Positions 33,106-42,115 of a DNA stretch of 64,000 nucleotides are shown in pieces. Each line of letters begins with the position of its first letter. The first letter of the stretch is position 1. The notes under the pieces are model-generated. The model was given only the letters and a program-made list of their open reading frames with translations, was not told the DNA's origin and searched no databases. The stretch is from Mesorhizobium sp. (lineage in GTDB: Bacteria; Pseudomonadota; Alphaproteobacteria; Rhizobiales; Rhizobiaceae), in NCBI RefSeq assembly GCF_004963255.1, contig NZ_SUGA01000028.1, forward strand, positions 1 to 64,000. Reading direction: 5' to 3'. Position numbers and translations under genes: made by a program.

Positions 33106-33867
33106 TTAAAATAAGCTCATCTGGTTTTCGTCCGCGCCAGGCTTCTGGCGCTTGGGCTTTTCGGCCTGCGGCGAAACGATGCCGCGCTCCTGGATCTCCG
33201 GCCCGGTGTTGGCGACCTTGTTGACCAGGTCGGAAACCGGTATCGCCTCGAAGAAATCGGGCTCGACGGGCTTCAGCAGATCAAGCACGTGGCGCGGCTC
33301 CTGCGTGCGGCAATCGAGCCAGCGGGCGAAGTCGCGCTCCTCGATCACCACCGGCATGCGATCGTGGATATGGGCGATGCCGGCATTGGCCTCAGTGGTG
33401 ATGATCGCGCCGGTGTCCATCTCGGAACCGCCGGGCTCGGAGTAGGTCTCGATCAGGCCGGCGAAGGCGACCACGCCGCCGCGTCGCGGGCGGATCCAGT
33501 AGGGCTGCCCCTTGGCCGAACCCGATTGCTGCCACTCATAGAAGCCCGATGCCGGCACAAGAGCGCGGCGGTGGCGCATGGCGGTCTTGAACGATGCTTT
33601 TTGCAACACGCCTTCGGCGCGGGCGTTGATGAGCAGCGGAAACGCCTTGGTGTCCTCGACCCAGGCCGGAATCAAGCCCCAGCGCACCAGCATCGCCTGG
33701 CGGTCCGGCAGGTTGGAGCCGGGTTCCCGCGGCGGGCCGGCAAGCGCCATCAGCACCGGCTGTGTCGGCGCGATGTTGTAGCGGGCCGGAAATCCCTCCA
33801 GTTCGGCCAGGCCGAGGAAGGCGGCGGTCCGGTCCGGCGTGGCGGTCAGGGAAAAGCGTCCGCACAT
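33106..33867 (-). CDS. yedK: SOS-response-associated peptidase (SRAP/YedK type)
   Basis: 253 aa starting MCGRFSLTATPDRTAAFLGL at 33867. Cys2, which forms a thiazolidine crosslink with abasic sites in single-stranded DNA, is right after the initiator Met. The signatures NIAPTQPV, LINARAEGV and ASGFYEWQ (catalytic Glu) are present, as is the His in HDRMPVVI. It shields abasic sites at stalled forks. An in-frame extension to 33927 would bury Cys2, so the start at 33867 is firm. It is divergent from the Nudix gene. Confidence 0.93.
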   Translation of the reverse strand: MCGRFSLTATPDRTAAFLGLAELEGFPARYNIAPTQPVLMALAGPPREPGSNLPDRQAMLVRWGLIPAWVEDTKAFPLLINARAEGVLQKASFKTAMRHRRALVPASGFYEWQQSGSAKGQPYWIRPRRGGVVAFAGLIETYSEPGGSEMDTGAIITTEANAGIAHIHDRMPVVIEERDFARWLDCRTQEPRHVLDLLKPVEPDFFEAIPVSDLVNKVANTGPEIQERGIVSPQAEKPKRQKPGADENQMSLF

Positions 33868-33985
33868 GGATCTGGGCTCTTCGATTGACGTGCCATCAAA
33901 AGTGGCGATGGAACCGCCACGCCGCAACGGCTAAAGCTGGATTCGCCCAATCGGTCCACAAAAGCCTGCAGAAAGATCGGCACGC

Positions 33986-34411
33986 ATGGAAGAGCGCAAG
34001 ATCATACCTGCCGTTTCCGTCGCGGTCGTGCGCGACGACACCGTGCTTCTGGTCAAGCGCGGGCGGGCGCCATCGCAAGGGCTCTATGCCTATCCGGGCG
34101 GCAAGGTCGAGCCGGGCGAGACCTTGCCGCAAGCCGCCGCGCGGGAGTTGCACGAGGAGACCGGACTTGAAGCCATCGACTACCGCCCGCTGCGCGACAT
34201 CCATATCGACGGCAGCGGTGAAAACCACGCGGTCGACTATCTGCTGACGGTGTTCGGCGCCGCCTATGCCGGCGGCGAACCCGTGGCAAACGACGATGCC
34301 GAGACCGCGGCATTCTATACGCTGGCGCAAATGGCTGACATGCCGCTTGCCGGCGACGTGTTCTCGGTCGCCGAGGAGTTGCTCGGCCCTGCGCAACGCG
34401 CCATGCCGTGA
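33986..34411 (+). CDS. Nudix hydrolase
   Basis: 141 aa. The Nudix box GGKVEPGETLPQAAARELHEETGLEA matches Gx5Ex7REUXEEXGU, and the neighbouring YPGG is in place. It hydrolyses a nucleoside diphosphate linked to another group; MutT-like or ADP-ribose activities cannot be told apart. The stop codon overlaps a possible GTG start of the next gene (GTGA), so the two may be coupled. Confidence 0.9.
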   Translation: MEERKIIPAVSVAVVRDDTVLLVKRGRAPSQGLYAYPGGKVEPGETLPQAAARELHEETGLEAIDYRPLRDIHIDGSGENHAVDYLLTVFGAAYAGGEPVANDDAETAAFYTLAQMADMPLAGDVFSVAEELLGPAQRAMP

Positions 34412-34482
34412 GCATCCAGAATGGCCTTGCAGGCGACAAAATGTTTCGCCACAAAGCCTTGCCCTTTCTTCGCAAGGCCCCG

Positions 34483-34860
34483 ATGACCCGCGCTTCCCCT
34501 CTTCTCGCCGCGTGCCTCGCTGTCGGCATCGCCGCTTCGCCGGCCACGGTGCGCGCCGCAGAAGCGCCGTTCGAGCCGGGGCTGATGCGGCTGGCGGAAG
34601 TGCTGGGATCGCTGCATTTCCTGCGCAACCTGTGCGGCGAAAAGGGCGACCAGTGGCGGATCGAGATGGAAAAGCTGCTCGAGTCGGAAAATCCGGACCC
34701 CGACCGGCGCGCCCGCTTCATCGCCTCCTTCAACCGCGGCTACCGCTCCTTCAGCGGCACCTATACGCGATGCACGCCTTCGGCGACCGAGGCCATCGCC
34801 CGCTACATGAAGGAAGGCGAGACGCTGTCGCGCGACATCGCTTCGCGCTACGGGAACTGA
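34483..34860 (+). CDS. TIGR02301-family secreted protein
   Basis: 125 aa from ATG 34483, which gives a clean signal peptide (MTRASPLLAACLAVGIAASPATVRA). Starts at 34408 (GTG overlapping the Nudix stop) or 34441 are also possible and would add an n-region. The mature part, LMRLAEVLGSLHFLRNLCGEKGDQWRIEMEKLLESE...FNRGYRSFSGTYTRCTPSATEAI, is the pattern of the TIGR02301 family of alphaproteobacteria. Two conserved cysteines (LCGE and YTRCT) may form a disulfide. The function is unknown. Confidence 0.85.
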   Translation: MTRASPLLAACLAVGIAASPATVRAAEAPFEPGLMRLAEVLGSLHFLRNLCGEKGDQWRIEMEKLLESENPDPDRRARFIASFNRGYRSFSGTYTRCTPSATEAIARYMKEGETLSRDIASRYGN

Positions 34861-35214
34861 GGCAGCTCGGGCCGCCAGCGCGTTTTGCCCAGATTTCTTG
34901 CGACAATCGGCGCCAATGTGATGTGCCTTATTGTCTCCTGTCCCGCTCTGGTGCAATCATGTGTTGCGGTTTCGCAACAGTGTTAATGAAACGTTAGCGC
35001 GCGATTGCGGAATTAACTCAAACTGAAGGTTTTGATCCCGCAAGCCGGCCTAATCGGCTAAGCTCGGCATCGATTGAGCACAGTCTCGCCGACAATGTGA
35101 ATTTCGACCCTAAGAATGTCGTATTTACAATGGCTTAATTGAGACTGCGGACGAACTGACAGCCCAAGCCGGGTCCACTGTTGGATCGCCGCTTGCAGTA
35201 AGGTGGACATCGCA
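34861..35214. other. Intergenic gap of 354 bp
   Basis: No convincing gene is visible. There is an A+T-richer part at about 34970-35030 and a promoter-like stretch TTGAGACTG... near 35150. Short open frames here lack ribosome sites. Confidence 0.4.
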
Positions 35215-35472
35215 ATGGAACATGGTGTCAGCGACATCGACGCATTGGTCAGGGAAGAAAAACGCCTGACCGCCGTTGAGAGCCACAGCGAGGCTTGGGC
35301 GGAAGGCCTGTCGGCTGGCATCGAACCGGAAATCATCGCCGAGGCGGCGCTGGAGACAGCTTTCGGCGAGATGCTGCGCGCCAATGGCGAGACCTCGGCG
35401 CTGGCGCTGCTCGACCGCATGCGGGAAAAGGTGATCGCCGGCGCCTTCGAGCCGGAGCGGCTGAAGCACTAG
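35215..35472 (+). CDS. Small conserved-type hypothetical protein
   Basis: 85 aa from ATG 35215, with TAAGGTGG ending 8 nt upstream; a GTG at 35203 is less favoured. The sequence is helical and acidic: MEHGVSDIDALVREEKRL, then TAVESHSEAWAEGLSAGIEP, EIIAEAALETAFGEMLRANG and ETSALALLDRMREKVIAGAF. No motif is recognised, but the even helical pattern and ribosome site support a real gene. A rhizobial repeat follows. Confidence 0.65.
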   Translation: MEHGVSDIDALVREEKRLTAVESHSEAWAEGLSAGIEPEIIAEAALETAFGEMLRANGETSALALLDRMREKVIAGAFEPERLKH

Positions 35473-35575
35473 TCATCCGTTTAAACAGCGACTTTTCGAC
35501 AGTGACTTTTGACGAGGGCACGCCGTTTGGGCATCATGCCCATGCGCTTGACCATTCAAGGCGCCGCCCGGACTA

Positions 35576-35624
35576 GAGCATGATCCCGAAAAGTGGGAAC
35601 CGGTTTTCGGAAAAGATCATGCTC
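35576..35624. repeat. Widespread rhizobial palindrome GAGCATGATC...GATCATGCTC
   Basis: Perfect arms GAGCATGATC (35576-35585) and GATCATGCTC (35615-35624) flank CCGAAAAGTGGGAACCGGTT and TTCGGAAAA. This is a well-known abundant intergenic palindrome of Rhizobiales. It lies 65 bp upstream of the next gene and may affect mRNA ends. Confidence 0.75.
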
Positions 35625-35688
35625 CAACAAAAGGTTAGATCAGGAGGACGGTTCAACGAAACGTCATTCTGATCTAGGCCGGGGAACA

Positions 35689-36495
35689 ATGGAGAGGCAA
35701 GCGGTGAGATTTTCGATGTCAGGCCGGCCGCGCGGGCTGACGCTCAACATCCTGATCGCCGCTTCCTGCCTCGCGCTGCCTTTGTGCCTCGCCAGCACGT
35801 CTTCCTACGCACTGAGTGAGATCCAGCGCGAGGACCTGCCTTCCCCGGTGACCCCGCCCGCCGACAGCGACAGCGCCGCGCCCGGCGCGACCGTGCCGAT
35901 GCCGGAAGCGCCCGGCTCCAAGCCTTCGGACAGCGGCCAGCCGGCAGACGACACCGACAAGTCGGAGCCGGAAACGCCCCCCGCCAATGGCGGCATCACC
36001 AGCCCGCGCGCCGATCCGGACGCGCCGCCGCCGGCGGTCGTTTACGACCTCAACACGCTGCCCGAACCGGTCAAGCGCATGCATGGGCTGATCATCGAGG
36101 CCTGCCGCACCGGCGACATCGAGAAGCTGCGGCCGCTGATCGGCAAGGGCGATTCCATGACGCAATTGTCGCTGGGCGATATCGACGGCGACCCGATCAC
36201 CTTCCTCAAGGGCCTCTCGGGCGACGGCGACGGCCAGGAGATCCTCGCCATCCTGGAAGAGGTGCTTTCGGCCGGCTATGTCCATGTCGACACCGGCACG
36301 CCGCAGGAACTCTATGTCTGGCCGTATTTCTTCGCGCTGCCGCTCGACAAGCTCGACGCGAGGCAGCGCGTCGAATTGTTCAAGCTGGTCACGGCCAGCG
36401 ACTATGACGACATGAAGCAGTTCGGCGCCTACATCTTCTACCGCGTCGGCATCACGCCGACCGGGCAGTGGCTGTTCTTTGTGGCCGGAGATTAA
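35689..36495 (+). CDS. Exported proline-rich protein of unknown function
   Basis: 268 aa. The first helix (GLTLNILIAASCLALPLCLASTSSYA) is a signal peptide. Residues of about 50-130 are a low-complexity linker rich in Pro, Ser and Asp. The C-terminal domain (YDLNTLPEPVKRMHGLIIEACRTGDIEKLRPLIGKGDSMTQLSLGDIDGDPITFLKGLSGDG) is globular and ends GITPTGQWLFFVAGD. No recognised catalytic motif. It is monocistronic after a repeat. GTG 35704 or ATG 35716 are possible starts. Confidence 0.75.
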   Translation: MERQAVRFSMSGRPRGLTLNILIAASCLALPLCLASTSSYALSEIQREDLPSPVTPPADSDSAAPGATVPMPEAPGSKPSDSGQPADDTDKSEPETPPANGGITSPRADPDAPPPAVVYDLNTLPEPVKRMHGLIIEACRTGDIEKLRPLIGKGDSMTQLSLGDIDGDPITFLKGLSGDGDGQEILAILEEVLSAGYVHVDTGTPQELYVWPYFFALPLDKLDARQRVELFKLVTASDYDDMKQFGAYIFYRVGITPTGQWLFFVAGD

Positions 36496-36573
36496 GGCAT
36501 CCCAGGTATGGCAATGTGGCGAGGCAACGAAACGACGTCCGTCAAGCCTATTGGTTAGGACTGTCGCGACAGC

Positions 36574-36798
36574 TTAGGCGGTGGTCAGAAGGATGCCGTG
36601 GCCGAATTCGTCAGCCAACTTCATGATAAGCAGCTTCTCACGTGCCGTAAGGCGCTTTTGATCGACAAAGCGCCAGTTGCGCTCGTAAAGCGCAAAGGCC
36701 TCTTTCGCGGGGATGGGGCGCGCGACATCGCGGTTCCAGGCAATCGCCTGGAGCTCGGGAAAGTCTGCAGGAATGATCGGCGCGATGTTCTCGCTCAT
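36574..36798 (-). CDS. Small hypothetical protein
   Basis: 74 aa from ATG 36798: MSENIAPIIPADFPELQAIA, then WNRDVARPIPAKEAFALYER, NWRFVDQKRLTAREKLLIMK and LADEFGHGILLTTA. The pattern PIPAKEAFALYERNWRFVD-x-LTxREKxLI is well formed and unlikely to be chance, but I do not recognise a named family. It lies between the exported protein and the dihydroorotase-like gene. Confidence 0.7.
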   Translation of the reverse strand: MSENIAPIIPADFPELQAIAWNRDVARPIPAKEAFALYERNWRFVDQKRLTAREKLLIMKLADEFGHGILLTTA

Positions 36799-36849
36799 AG
36801 CGCCTACAAGATAATGCGGAGCGCTTAACAAATCCAACTTTTGGCAGGG

Positions 36850-38181
36850 CTAAGCCGGCAACGCCTCGGAAAACTCCACCGCCTTGCCCTGGCCGGGTGT
36901 GACGATCTCGCCTTCCCACATGGCACGCGTGCCGCGCAGGATGGTGCCCACCGGCCAACCTGTCACCTGCTTACCATCATAGGGTGTCCAGCCGGCCTTG
37001 GAACCGGCCTGGGCGTTGGTGATGGTCTCGCGCCGTTTCAGGTCGACGATAGTGAAATCGGCATCGTAGCCGGCGGCGATGCGGCCCTTCCTGGCCATGC
37101 CGAAGATGCGCTGCGGGCCGTGGCTGGAAAGGTCGACGAAGCGCTGCAGCGTGAGCCGGCCGGCATTGACGTGATCCAGCATGATCGGCACCAGCGTCTG
37201 CACGCCGGTCATGCCCGACGGCGAGGCCGGATAGGTCTTCGCCTTCTCAGCCAGCGTGTGCGGCGCGTGGTCGGAGCCCAGCACGTCAATGATGCCTTGC
37301 GAAACGCCGTGCCAGACGCCGTCACGGTGGCGCGAGGCGCGCACCGGCGGGTTCATCTGGAGCAGCGTGCCAAGCCTGGCATAATCGTCCGCCGTCAGCG
37401 TCAGATGATGCGGCGTGGCCTCGCAAGTCGCGACATCCTTGTGCTGTTCGAGGAAGACGATCTCCTCGGCCGTCGAGATGTGCAGCACATGGATGCGCGC
37501 GCGCGTCTGCCTGGCGATGCGCACCAGGCGCTCGGTGCAGCGAAGTGCTGCGATCTCGTCGCGCCAGACGGGATGCGACGACGGATCGCCCTCGACGCGC
37601 TCGCCGAGCCGCTCGCGCAGGCGGAATTCGTCCTCGGAGTGGAAGGCGGAGCGGCGGCGGGTGTTGCGCAGGATCGAGGCGACGCCTTCATCGTCCTCGA
37701 CCAGAAGGTCGCCGGTGGACGAGCCCATGAACACTTTGATGCCGGCCGCGCCCGGCAGCCGTTCCAGTTCGCCGACATCGCGAGCATTGTCGCGCGTGCC
37801 GCCGACCCAGAAGGCGAAATCGCAATGCATGCGGCCGGTGGCGCGGCGCACCTTGTCGTCGAGCGCCGCCTCGCTGGTGGTCAAGGGATTGGTGTTGGGC
37901 ATTTCGAAGACCGCGGTGACGCCGCCCAGCACCGCCGCGCGGGAGCCGGTCTCCAGATCCTCCTTGTGCTCCAGCCCCGGCTCGCGGAAATGCACCTGGC
38001 TGTCGACGACACCCGGCAGGATGTGCAGGCCGGTGCAGTCGATGGTCTCGCGGGCCGAGGCCTGGCCGAGATCGCCGATCCGCGCGATGCGTCCGCCCTT
38101 CACGCCAATGTCGCGGCGGCCCTCGCCATCATGGTTGACGACCGTGCCGCCTGTCAGGATGAGGTCGAAGGTGGTTGCCAT
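36850..38181 (-). CDS. Dihydroorotase-family amidohydrolase
   Basis: 443 aa, class I dihydroorotase/allantoinase type. The metal region reads PGVVDSQVHFREPGLEHKED; the canonical form is DxHxHxREPG, and here the first His is Gln. The carbamylated Lys of the family is likely in GIKVFMGSSTG, and further ligands may be FHSEDEF, VLHIS and GSDHAPH. It would open or close a cyclic amide such as dihydroorotate, but the missing His means a changed or reduced metal site. Rhizobia usually have a canonical pyrC elsewhere; this may be a paralogue. Confidence 0.85.
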   Translation of the reverse strand: MATTFDLILTGGTVVNHDGEGRRDIGVKGGRIARIGDLGQASARETIDCTGLHILPGVVDSQVHFREPGLEHKEDLETGSRAAVLGGVTAVFEMPNTNPLTTSEAALDDKVRRATGRMHCDFAFWVGGTRDNARDVGELERLPGAAGIKVFMGSSTGDLLVEDDEGVASILRNTRRRSAFHSEDEFRLRERLGERVEGDPSSHPVWRDEIAALRCTERLVRIARQTRARIHVLHISTAEEIVFLEQHKDVATCEATPHHLTLTADDYARLGTLLQMNPPVRASRHRDGVWHGVSQGIIDVLGSDHAPHTLAEKAKTYPASPSGMTGVQTLVPIMLDHVNAGRLTLQRFVDLSSHGPQRIFGMARKGRIAAGYDADFTIVDLKRRETITNAQAGSKAGWTPYDGKQVTGWPVGTILRGTRAMWEGEIVTPGQGKAVEFSEALPA

Positions 38182-38265
38182 GGGCAGGTCCAATCTCTTG
38201 CGGGGGGAGTGTGGCCGGCTTACGTAATGGCCGAACGTTTTGCAAGATCAGGCCGACTTTCCCTC

Positions 38266-39129
38266 ATGCCCTCTACCCAGCTCAACGACCGCGCGCTCAT
38301 TTCCGTGTCAGGCCCCGACGCCGAGCATTTCCTGCAGAACATCCTCACCACCGATCTCGACGCGCTGAAGCCTGGCGAGGCGAAAGCCGGCGCGCTGCTT
38401 TCGCCGCAGGGCAAGATCCTGTTCGATTTCCTGATCTCGCGCGCCGGCGACAACGGTTTTCGGTTCGACTGCCGGGCCGACATCGCCGACGACTTCGTGC
38501 GCCGACTGATGCTTTATCGGCTGAGGGCAAAAGCCGAGATTGCCAAGCAGGATCAGGTGGTTGTCACGGTCGCGTGGGGCGATGATTCAACCGCCTTATC
38601 TTCCGATTCAACGGCGCTTGCCGACACGCGTTTTCGCGATGTGGCGGTGAGGCGTATTTATGGCGGCGGGGCAAAGGACGGTGGCGATCCTGATGGCTGG
38701 AAAGCCGCCCGCATCGCCAACGGCGTCGCCGAAAGCGGCGTCGACTACCAGCTTGGCGACGCCTTCCCGCATGACGTGCTGCTCGACGAAGCCGGCGGCG
38801 TCGGCTTCAGGAAGGGCTGCTATATTGGCCAGGAAGTGGTCTCGCGCATGCAGCATCGCGGCACCGCGCGGCGACGCGTGCTGATCGTGTCGGCCGACGG
38901 CCCCCTGCCCGCTTCGGGAACCGAGCTTACCGTCGCCGGCCGGCCGGTGGGCGCGCTCGGCTCGGTTAGCGGCAGGACCGGGCTTGCCATTGCCCGCATC
39001 GACCGGGTCAAGGCGGCGCTCGATGCCGGCGAGGCGATCCTGGCGGGCGAGGTTCCAGTGACGCTCGCGATTCCCGCCTGGGCGAAGTTCAGCTTCCCTG
39101 AAGGCGCGGCCAGCGCGGAGGAGGCCTGA
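38266..39129 (+). CDS. ygfZ: YgfZ/GcvT-fold folate-binding protein
   Basis: 287 aa from ATG 38266. The family signature KGCYIGQEVVSRMQHRG is complete, with the conserved cysteine used in iron-sulfur cluster maturation (IbaG/YgfZ group). The N-terminus SVSGPDAEHFLQNILTTDLDAL has the GcvT-fold folate-binding pattern. It acts in assembly or repair of Fe-S proteins such as MiaB. The stop codon overlaps the ATG of the next gene by one base. A long open frame upstream, over the dihydroorotase gene, is a shadow. Confidence 0.9.
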   Translation: MPSTQLNDRALISVSGPDAEHFLQNILTTDLDALKPGEAKAGALLSPQGKILFDFLISRAGDNGFRFDCRADIADDFVRRLMLYRLRAKAEIAKQDQVVVTVAWGDDSTALSSDSTALADTRFRDVAVRRIYGGGAKDGGDPDGWKAARIANGVAESGVDYQLGDAFPHDVLLDEAGGVGFRKGCYIGQEVVSRMQHRGTARRRVLIVSADGPLPASGTELTVAGRPVGALGSVSGRTGLAIARIDRVKAALDAGEAILAGEVPVTLAIPAWAKFSFPEGAASAEEA

Positions 39130-39767
39130 TGGCGGCCGACCGGGCCGGCGCGCCGCCGCGCGCCTGGCAACGCATGCTTTCGGGACGGCGGCTCGACCTG
39201 CTCGACCCTTCGCCGCTCGACGTCGAGATCGCCGATATCGCGCATGGGCTCGCCCGCGTCGCCCGCTGGAACGGCCAGACCAGCGGCGATCACGCCTTCT
39301 CCGTCGCACAGCACTCGCTGATGGTCGAGGCGCTCTATGGCGAGCTGGCACCGCAGGCCACGGCGGAGGCGCGGCTCGCCGCGCTGCTGCACGACGCGCC
39401 GGAATATGTCATCGGCGACATGATCTCGCCGTTCAAATCGGTGATGGGCGGCTCCTACAAGGATTGCGAGCTGCGCCTGCAGCGCGCCATCCATCTGCGT
39501 TTCTCGCTGCCGGCGGAGCTCGCCGCCTCCTTGCGCAAGGACATCAAGCGCGCCGACCAGATCGCCGCCTATTTCGAGGCGACGCTGCTGGCCGGCTTCT
39601 CGACGGCGGAAGCGACCGAGTATTTCGGCCGCCCGCGCGGCTTCTCCGCCGACCGCTTCGACTTCACGCCCAAATCCGTCACTTGGGCGCAAACGGCTTT
39701 CCTCAAGCGTTTCAAGACACTGGATGCCATGCGCCAGTCCTCGTTCGTCGCCAATTCGGCAAGCTAA
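39129..39767 (+). CDS. HD-domain hydrolase (YfbR-like)
   Basis: 212 aa, TGATG overlap with ygfZ. Visible are ARWNGQTSGDHAFSVAQHSLMVEAL, with the first His of the HD site, the metal pair LLHDAPEYVIGDMISPFKS and later DQIAAYFEATLLAG. These match HD-type 5'-nucleotidases (YfbR). It probably dephosphorylates deoxynucleotides or another monophosphate. The name SDR given to the gene after it is unrelated. Confidence 0.85.
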   Translation: MAADRAGAPPRAWQRMLSGRRLDLLDPSPLDVEIADIAHGLARVARWNGQTSGDHAFSVAQHSLMVEALYGELAPQATAEARLAALLHDAPEYVIGDMISPFKSVMGGSYKDCELRLQRAIHLRFSLPAELAASLRKDIKRADQIAAYFEATLLAGFSTAEATEYFGRPRGFSADRFDFTPKSVTWAQTAFLKRFKTLDAMRQSSFVANSAS

Positions 39768-39925
39768 AGAAGGCAGGCCGGCGACCCTCACTGGACACAA
39801 CCGCCAATCAGTTTCATGAAAACCTGCGCAGGTTGGCGCAATCTGCCACTGCGATGGCGTGCTTCGTCACTGAATGGGCGAGCGCCTGCCACTATATCCG
39901 TGCCGAGCAAGATCAAGAGGCAATC

Positions 39926-40756
39926 ATGTTTGACAGGAAGAGAAAGACAGCCCTTGTGACCGGCGCGTCGTCCGGCATGGGCAAGGAAATCGCCAGGCGC
40001 CTGATCCGGGACGGATATCAGGTCTATGTCGCCGCGCGCCAGATCGAGAAGATGGACGACCTCGCTGCATTGGGCGCGCGCGCGTTGCGCATGGACATTT
40101 CGAAGGACGCCGATATCGAAGCGGCTGTTGCCAATATCCTTGCCGAAGTGGACGGCGTCGATGTCCTGGTCAACAATGCCGGTTTCGGGCTTTACGGGCC
40201 GGTCGAGGAAATCGGAATCGATGAAGCGCGCTATCAGTTCGAGGTGAACGTCTTTGGCCCCGCGCGCCTGACGCAGATTTTGCTGCCGGCAATGCGTAAG
40301 AAGAAGGCTGGCACGATCGTCAACATCACCTCGATGGGCGGTAAGATCTATACCTTGCTCGGCGCCTGGTATCACGCGACCAAGCATGCGCTGGAAGGCT
40401 GGTCCGACAGTCTGCGGCTCGAGCTCGCGCCCTTCGGCATCAAGGTCGTGGTCATCGAGCCGGGTCTGATCGAGACCGGATTCGGCGATGTCGTCGCGGA
40501 TGGACTTTTGAAGCGATCCGGAAGCGGCGCCTATGCGAAGGTGACGCAGGCCGTGGCGAAGACGACCCGAGCGAGCTATGGCCACGGCCGCGGCAGCGAT
40601 CCGAGCGTGATCGCCGATGTGGTGTCGGAGGCTGTGAGCTCGGCCAAGCCGAGAACGCGCTACGCCGCCGGCAAATATGCGAAGATGATGATCGGTGTGA
40701 GAAAATGGTTCGGTGACCGCATGTTCGATCGCCTCATCCTCAGCCAGATGCGATGA
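39926..40756 (+). CDS. Short-chain dehydrogenase
   Basis: 276 aa. TGASSGMGKEIARRLI cofactor motif, NNAGFG, catalytic Ser in ITSMGGK and Y-K in YHATKHALEGWS. The YxxxK is followed by WSDSLRLELAPFGIKV, as in NADP-dependent SDRs. The substrate is unknown. The start at 39926 begins MFDRKRKTALVTGAS. The AraC gene follows 34 bp downstream and probably belongs to the same unit. Confidence 0.88.
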   Translation: MFDRKRKTALVTGASSGMGKEIARRLIRDGYQVYVAARQIEKMDDLAALGARALRMDISKDADIEAAVANILAEVDGVDVLVNNAGFGLYGPVEEIGIDEARYQFEVNVFGPARLTQILLPAMRKKKAGTIVNITSMGGKIYTLLGAWYHATKHALEGWSDSLRLELAPFGIKVVVIEPGLIETGFGDVVADGLLKRSGSGAYAKVTQAVAKTTRASYGHGRGSDPSVIADVVSEAVSSAKPRTRYAAGKYAKMMIGVRKWFGDRMFDRLILSQMR

Positions 40757-40790
40757 GCGGCGGAAGCGGCAGCAGGGCGGGAAAACGGGC

Positions 40791-41834
40791 ATGAGCGGAG
40801 TTCCAGGCGACAAGTGCAAGGTGCCTCGGGCCTTCTGGCGCGCCGTGGAGCGTCTGGGCCTGCCCGCGTCAGCCCTGTTGCGCCAGGCCCGGCTTCCCGC
40901 CACGCTCCACCTCAACGAGCAAGCCTTCATCACGACCGCGCAGTATTTCGCGCTGTGGAGGGCTCTCGAGGAACTCTACGCTAGACCGGCTCTGGGCCTC
41001 CGGCTGGTCGAGGTCGCCGACACCGCGATCCACCCGCCCTCCACGCTCGCCGCTTTCCACGCGCGGAACTATCGCGACGGCATCGCCCGGATTGCTCGCT
41101 TCAAGCGGCTTTGCTCGCCCGAGCAGTTGCATATCGTCGAGGAGAACGGCGAATGCACGATAAGTTCCGAGTGGCTCTATGCCAACGAGCCGACGCCTGC
41201 AGTCGCAACCGATATCGCTTTTGCCTTTCTTGTCGAGCTCGGCCGGCGGGGAACGGGGCAGCATCTCGTCCCCCTTCGTGTCGAGCTCACGCGTCCCGAC
41301 GACAAGAGCGGCGCGCATCCGGACTATTTCGGATGTCCGGTCCGCTACGGCGCTGCGCGCGACTTGCTGGTCCTGCGTTCTGCCGATCTCGACCGTCCCT
41401 TTCCGGGCCACAACCCAGAGCTTCTCGAGATCCTCACGCCCGCGCTGGCCGCCGCGCTCGGCGAGCTTAGCGCGCAAAGCTCGATTGCCGAGCAGGTGAA
41501 GGTCGCGTTGAAGCGAGGCCTGGCGAGTGGAAGGCCGGAGCTTTCCGACATCGCGCGCGAGCTTGGGATGAGCGAGCGCACGCTGCAGCGGCGCATCACA
41601 GAGGAAGGAACCAGTTTCCGCGAGCTTCTCATCAGCGCACGACAGGAACTCGGCCGGCAGTTGCTGTCTGATCCGACTGCCGATATTGACGAGGTCGCCT
41701 GCCTGCTCGGCTACCAGGACGCGAGTTCCTTCTACCGCGCCTTTCGCGAGTGGGAGGGCACGACTCCCAATCGCTGGCGGGAACTCAATTTCGGTAGCGC
41801 GAAACCGGCGGTTCCGGGCAGCTTCATACACTAG
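40791..41834 (+). CDS. AraC-family transcriptional regulator
   Basis: 347 aa. The N-terminal ligand domain is of the Arabinose_bd type (FWRAVERLGLPASALLRQARLPATLHLNEQAFITTAQYFALWRALEEL). The C-terminal two-helix HTH is complete (SDIARELGMSERTLQRRITEEGTSFRELLISARQELGRQLL, YQDASSFYRAFREWEGTTPNRWRE). It probably activates the SDR genes on either side. The inducer is unknown. Confidence 0.9.
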   Translation: MSGVPGDKCKVPRAFWRAVERLGLPASALLRQARLPATLHLNEQAFITTAQYFALWRALEELYARPALGLRLVEVADTAIHPPSTLAAFHARNYRDGIARIARFKRLCSPEQLHIVEENGECTISSEWLYANEPTPAVATDIAFAFLVELGRRGTGQHLVPLRVELTRPDDKSGAHPDYFGCPVRYGAARDLLVLRSADLDRPFPGHNPELLEILTPALAAALGELSAQSSIAEQVKVALKRGLASGRPELSDIARELGMSERTLQRRITEEGTSFRELLISARQELGRQLLSDPTADIDEVACLLGYQDASSFYRAFREWEGTTPNRWRELNFGSAKPAVPGSFIH

Positions 41835-41867
41835 CGTTTCACCGTTTCACAGCAACGGCGAACCCGC

Positions 41868-41956
41868 TCTATCTCATTGTTTTAACGAAATTTCCGGGCG
41901 GAAGGCTACGGTGAAGGCGCCGAGCCTAACCGCTCACACCTTTTCCTGGAATCTCC
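41868..41956. repeat. Degenerate rhizobial palindromic repeat, split by an insertion
   Basis: TCTATCTCATTGTTTTAACG and a TTTCCGGGCGGAA arm are followed, after about 20 bp of unrelated sequence, by AACCGCTCACACCTTTTCCT. It is a diverged copy of the unit at 33061-33104. It lies in the 281-bp gap after the AraC gene, which shows no gene. Confidence 0.5.
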
Positions 41957-42115
41957 AGCTGCAGCCGTGCATTCCGTTCGGCGCAATCTTGGAATGCGCC
42001 GCTGGCGCTTTGTGCAAGTGAATTGGCGCCCTCCGTCACTGCGCCACCTGCCCACAAGGGCTATCCAAATCCTCGTCGAGTAACCCTCAGCCTTCGCGAA
42101 TGACGAGGAAAGATT

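Noticed and set aside
36841..38265. Long open frame upstream of the YgfZ gene on the plus strand
   Set aside because: It lies wholly opposite the dihydroorotase-like gene and has the His/Arg/Ala-rich composition of an antisense shadow. The YgfZ start at 38266 is sufficient.
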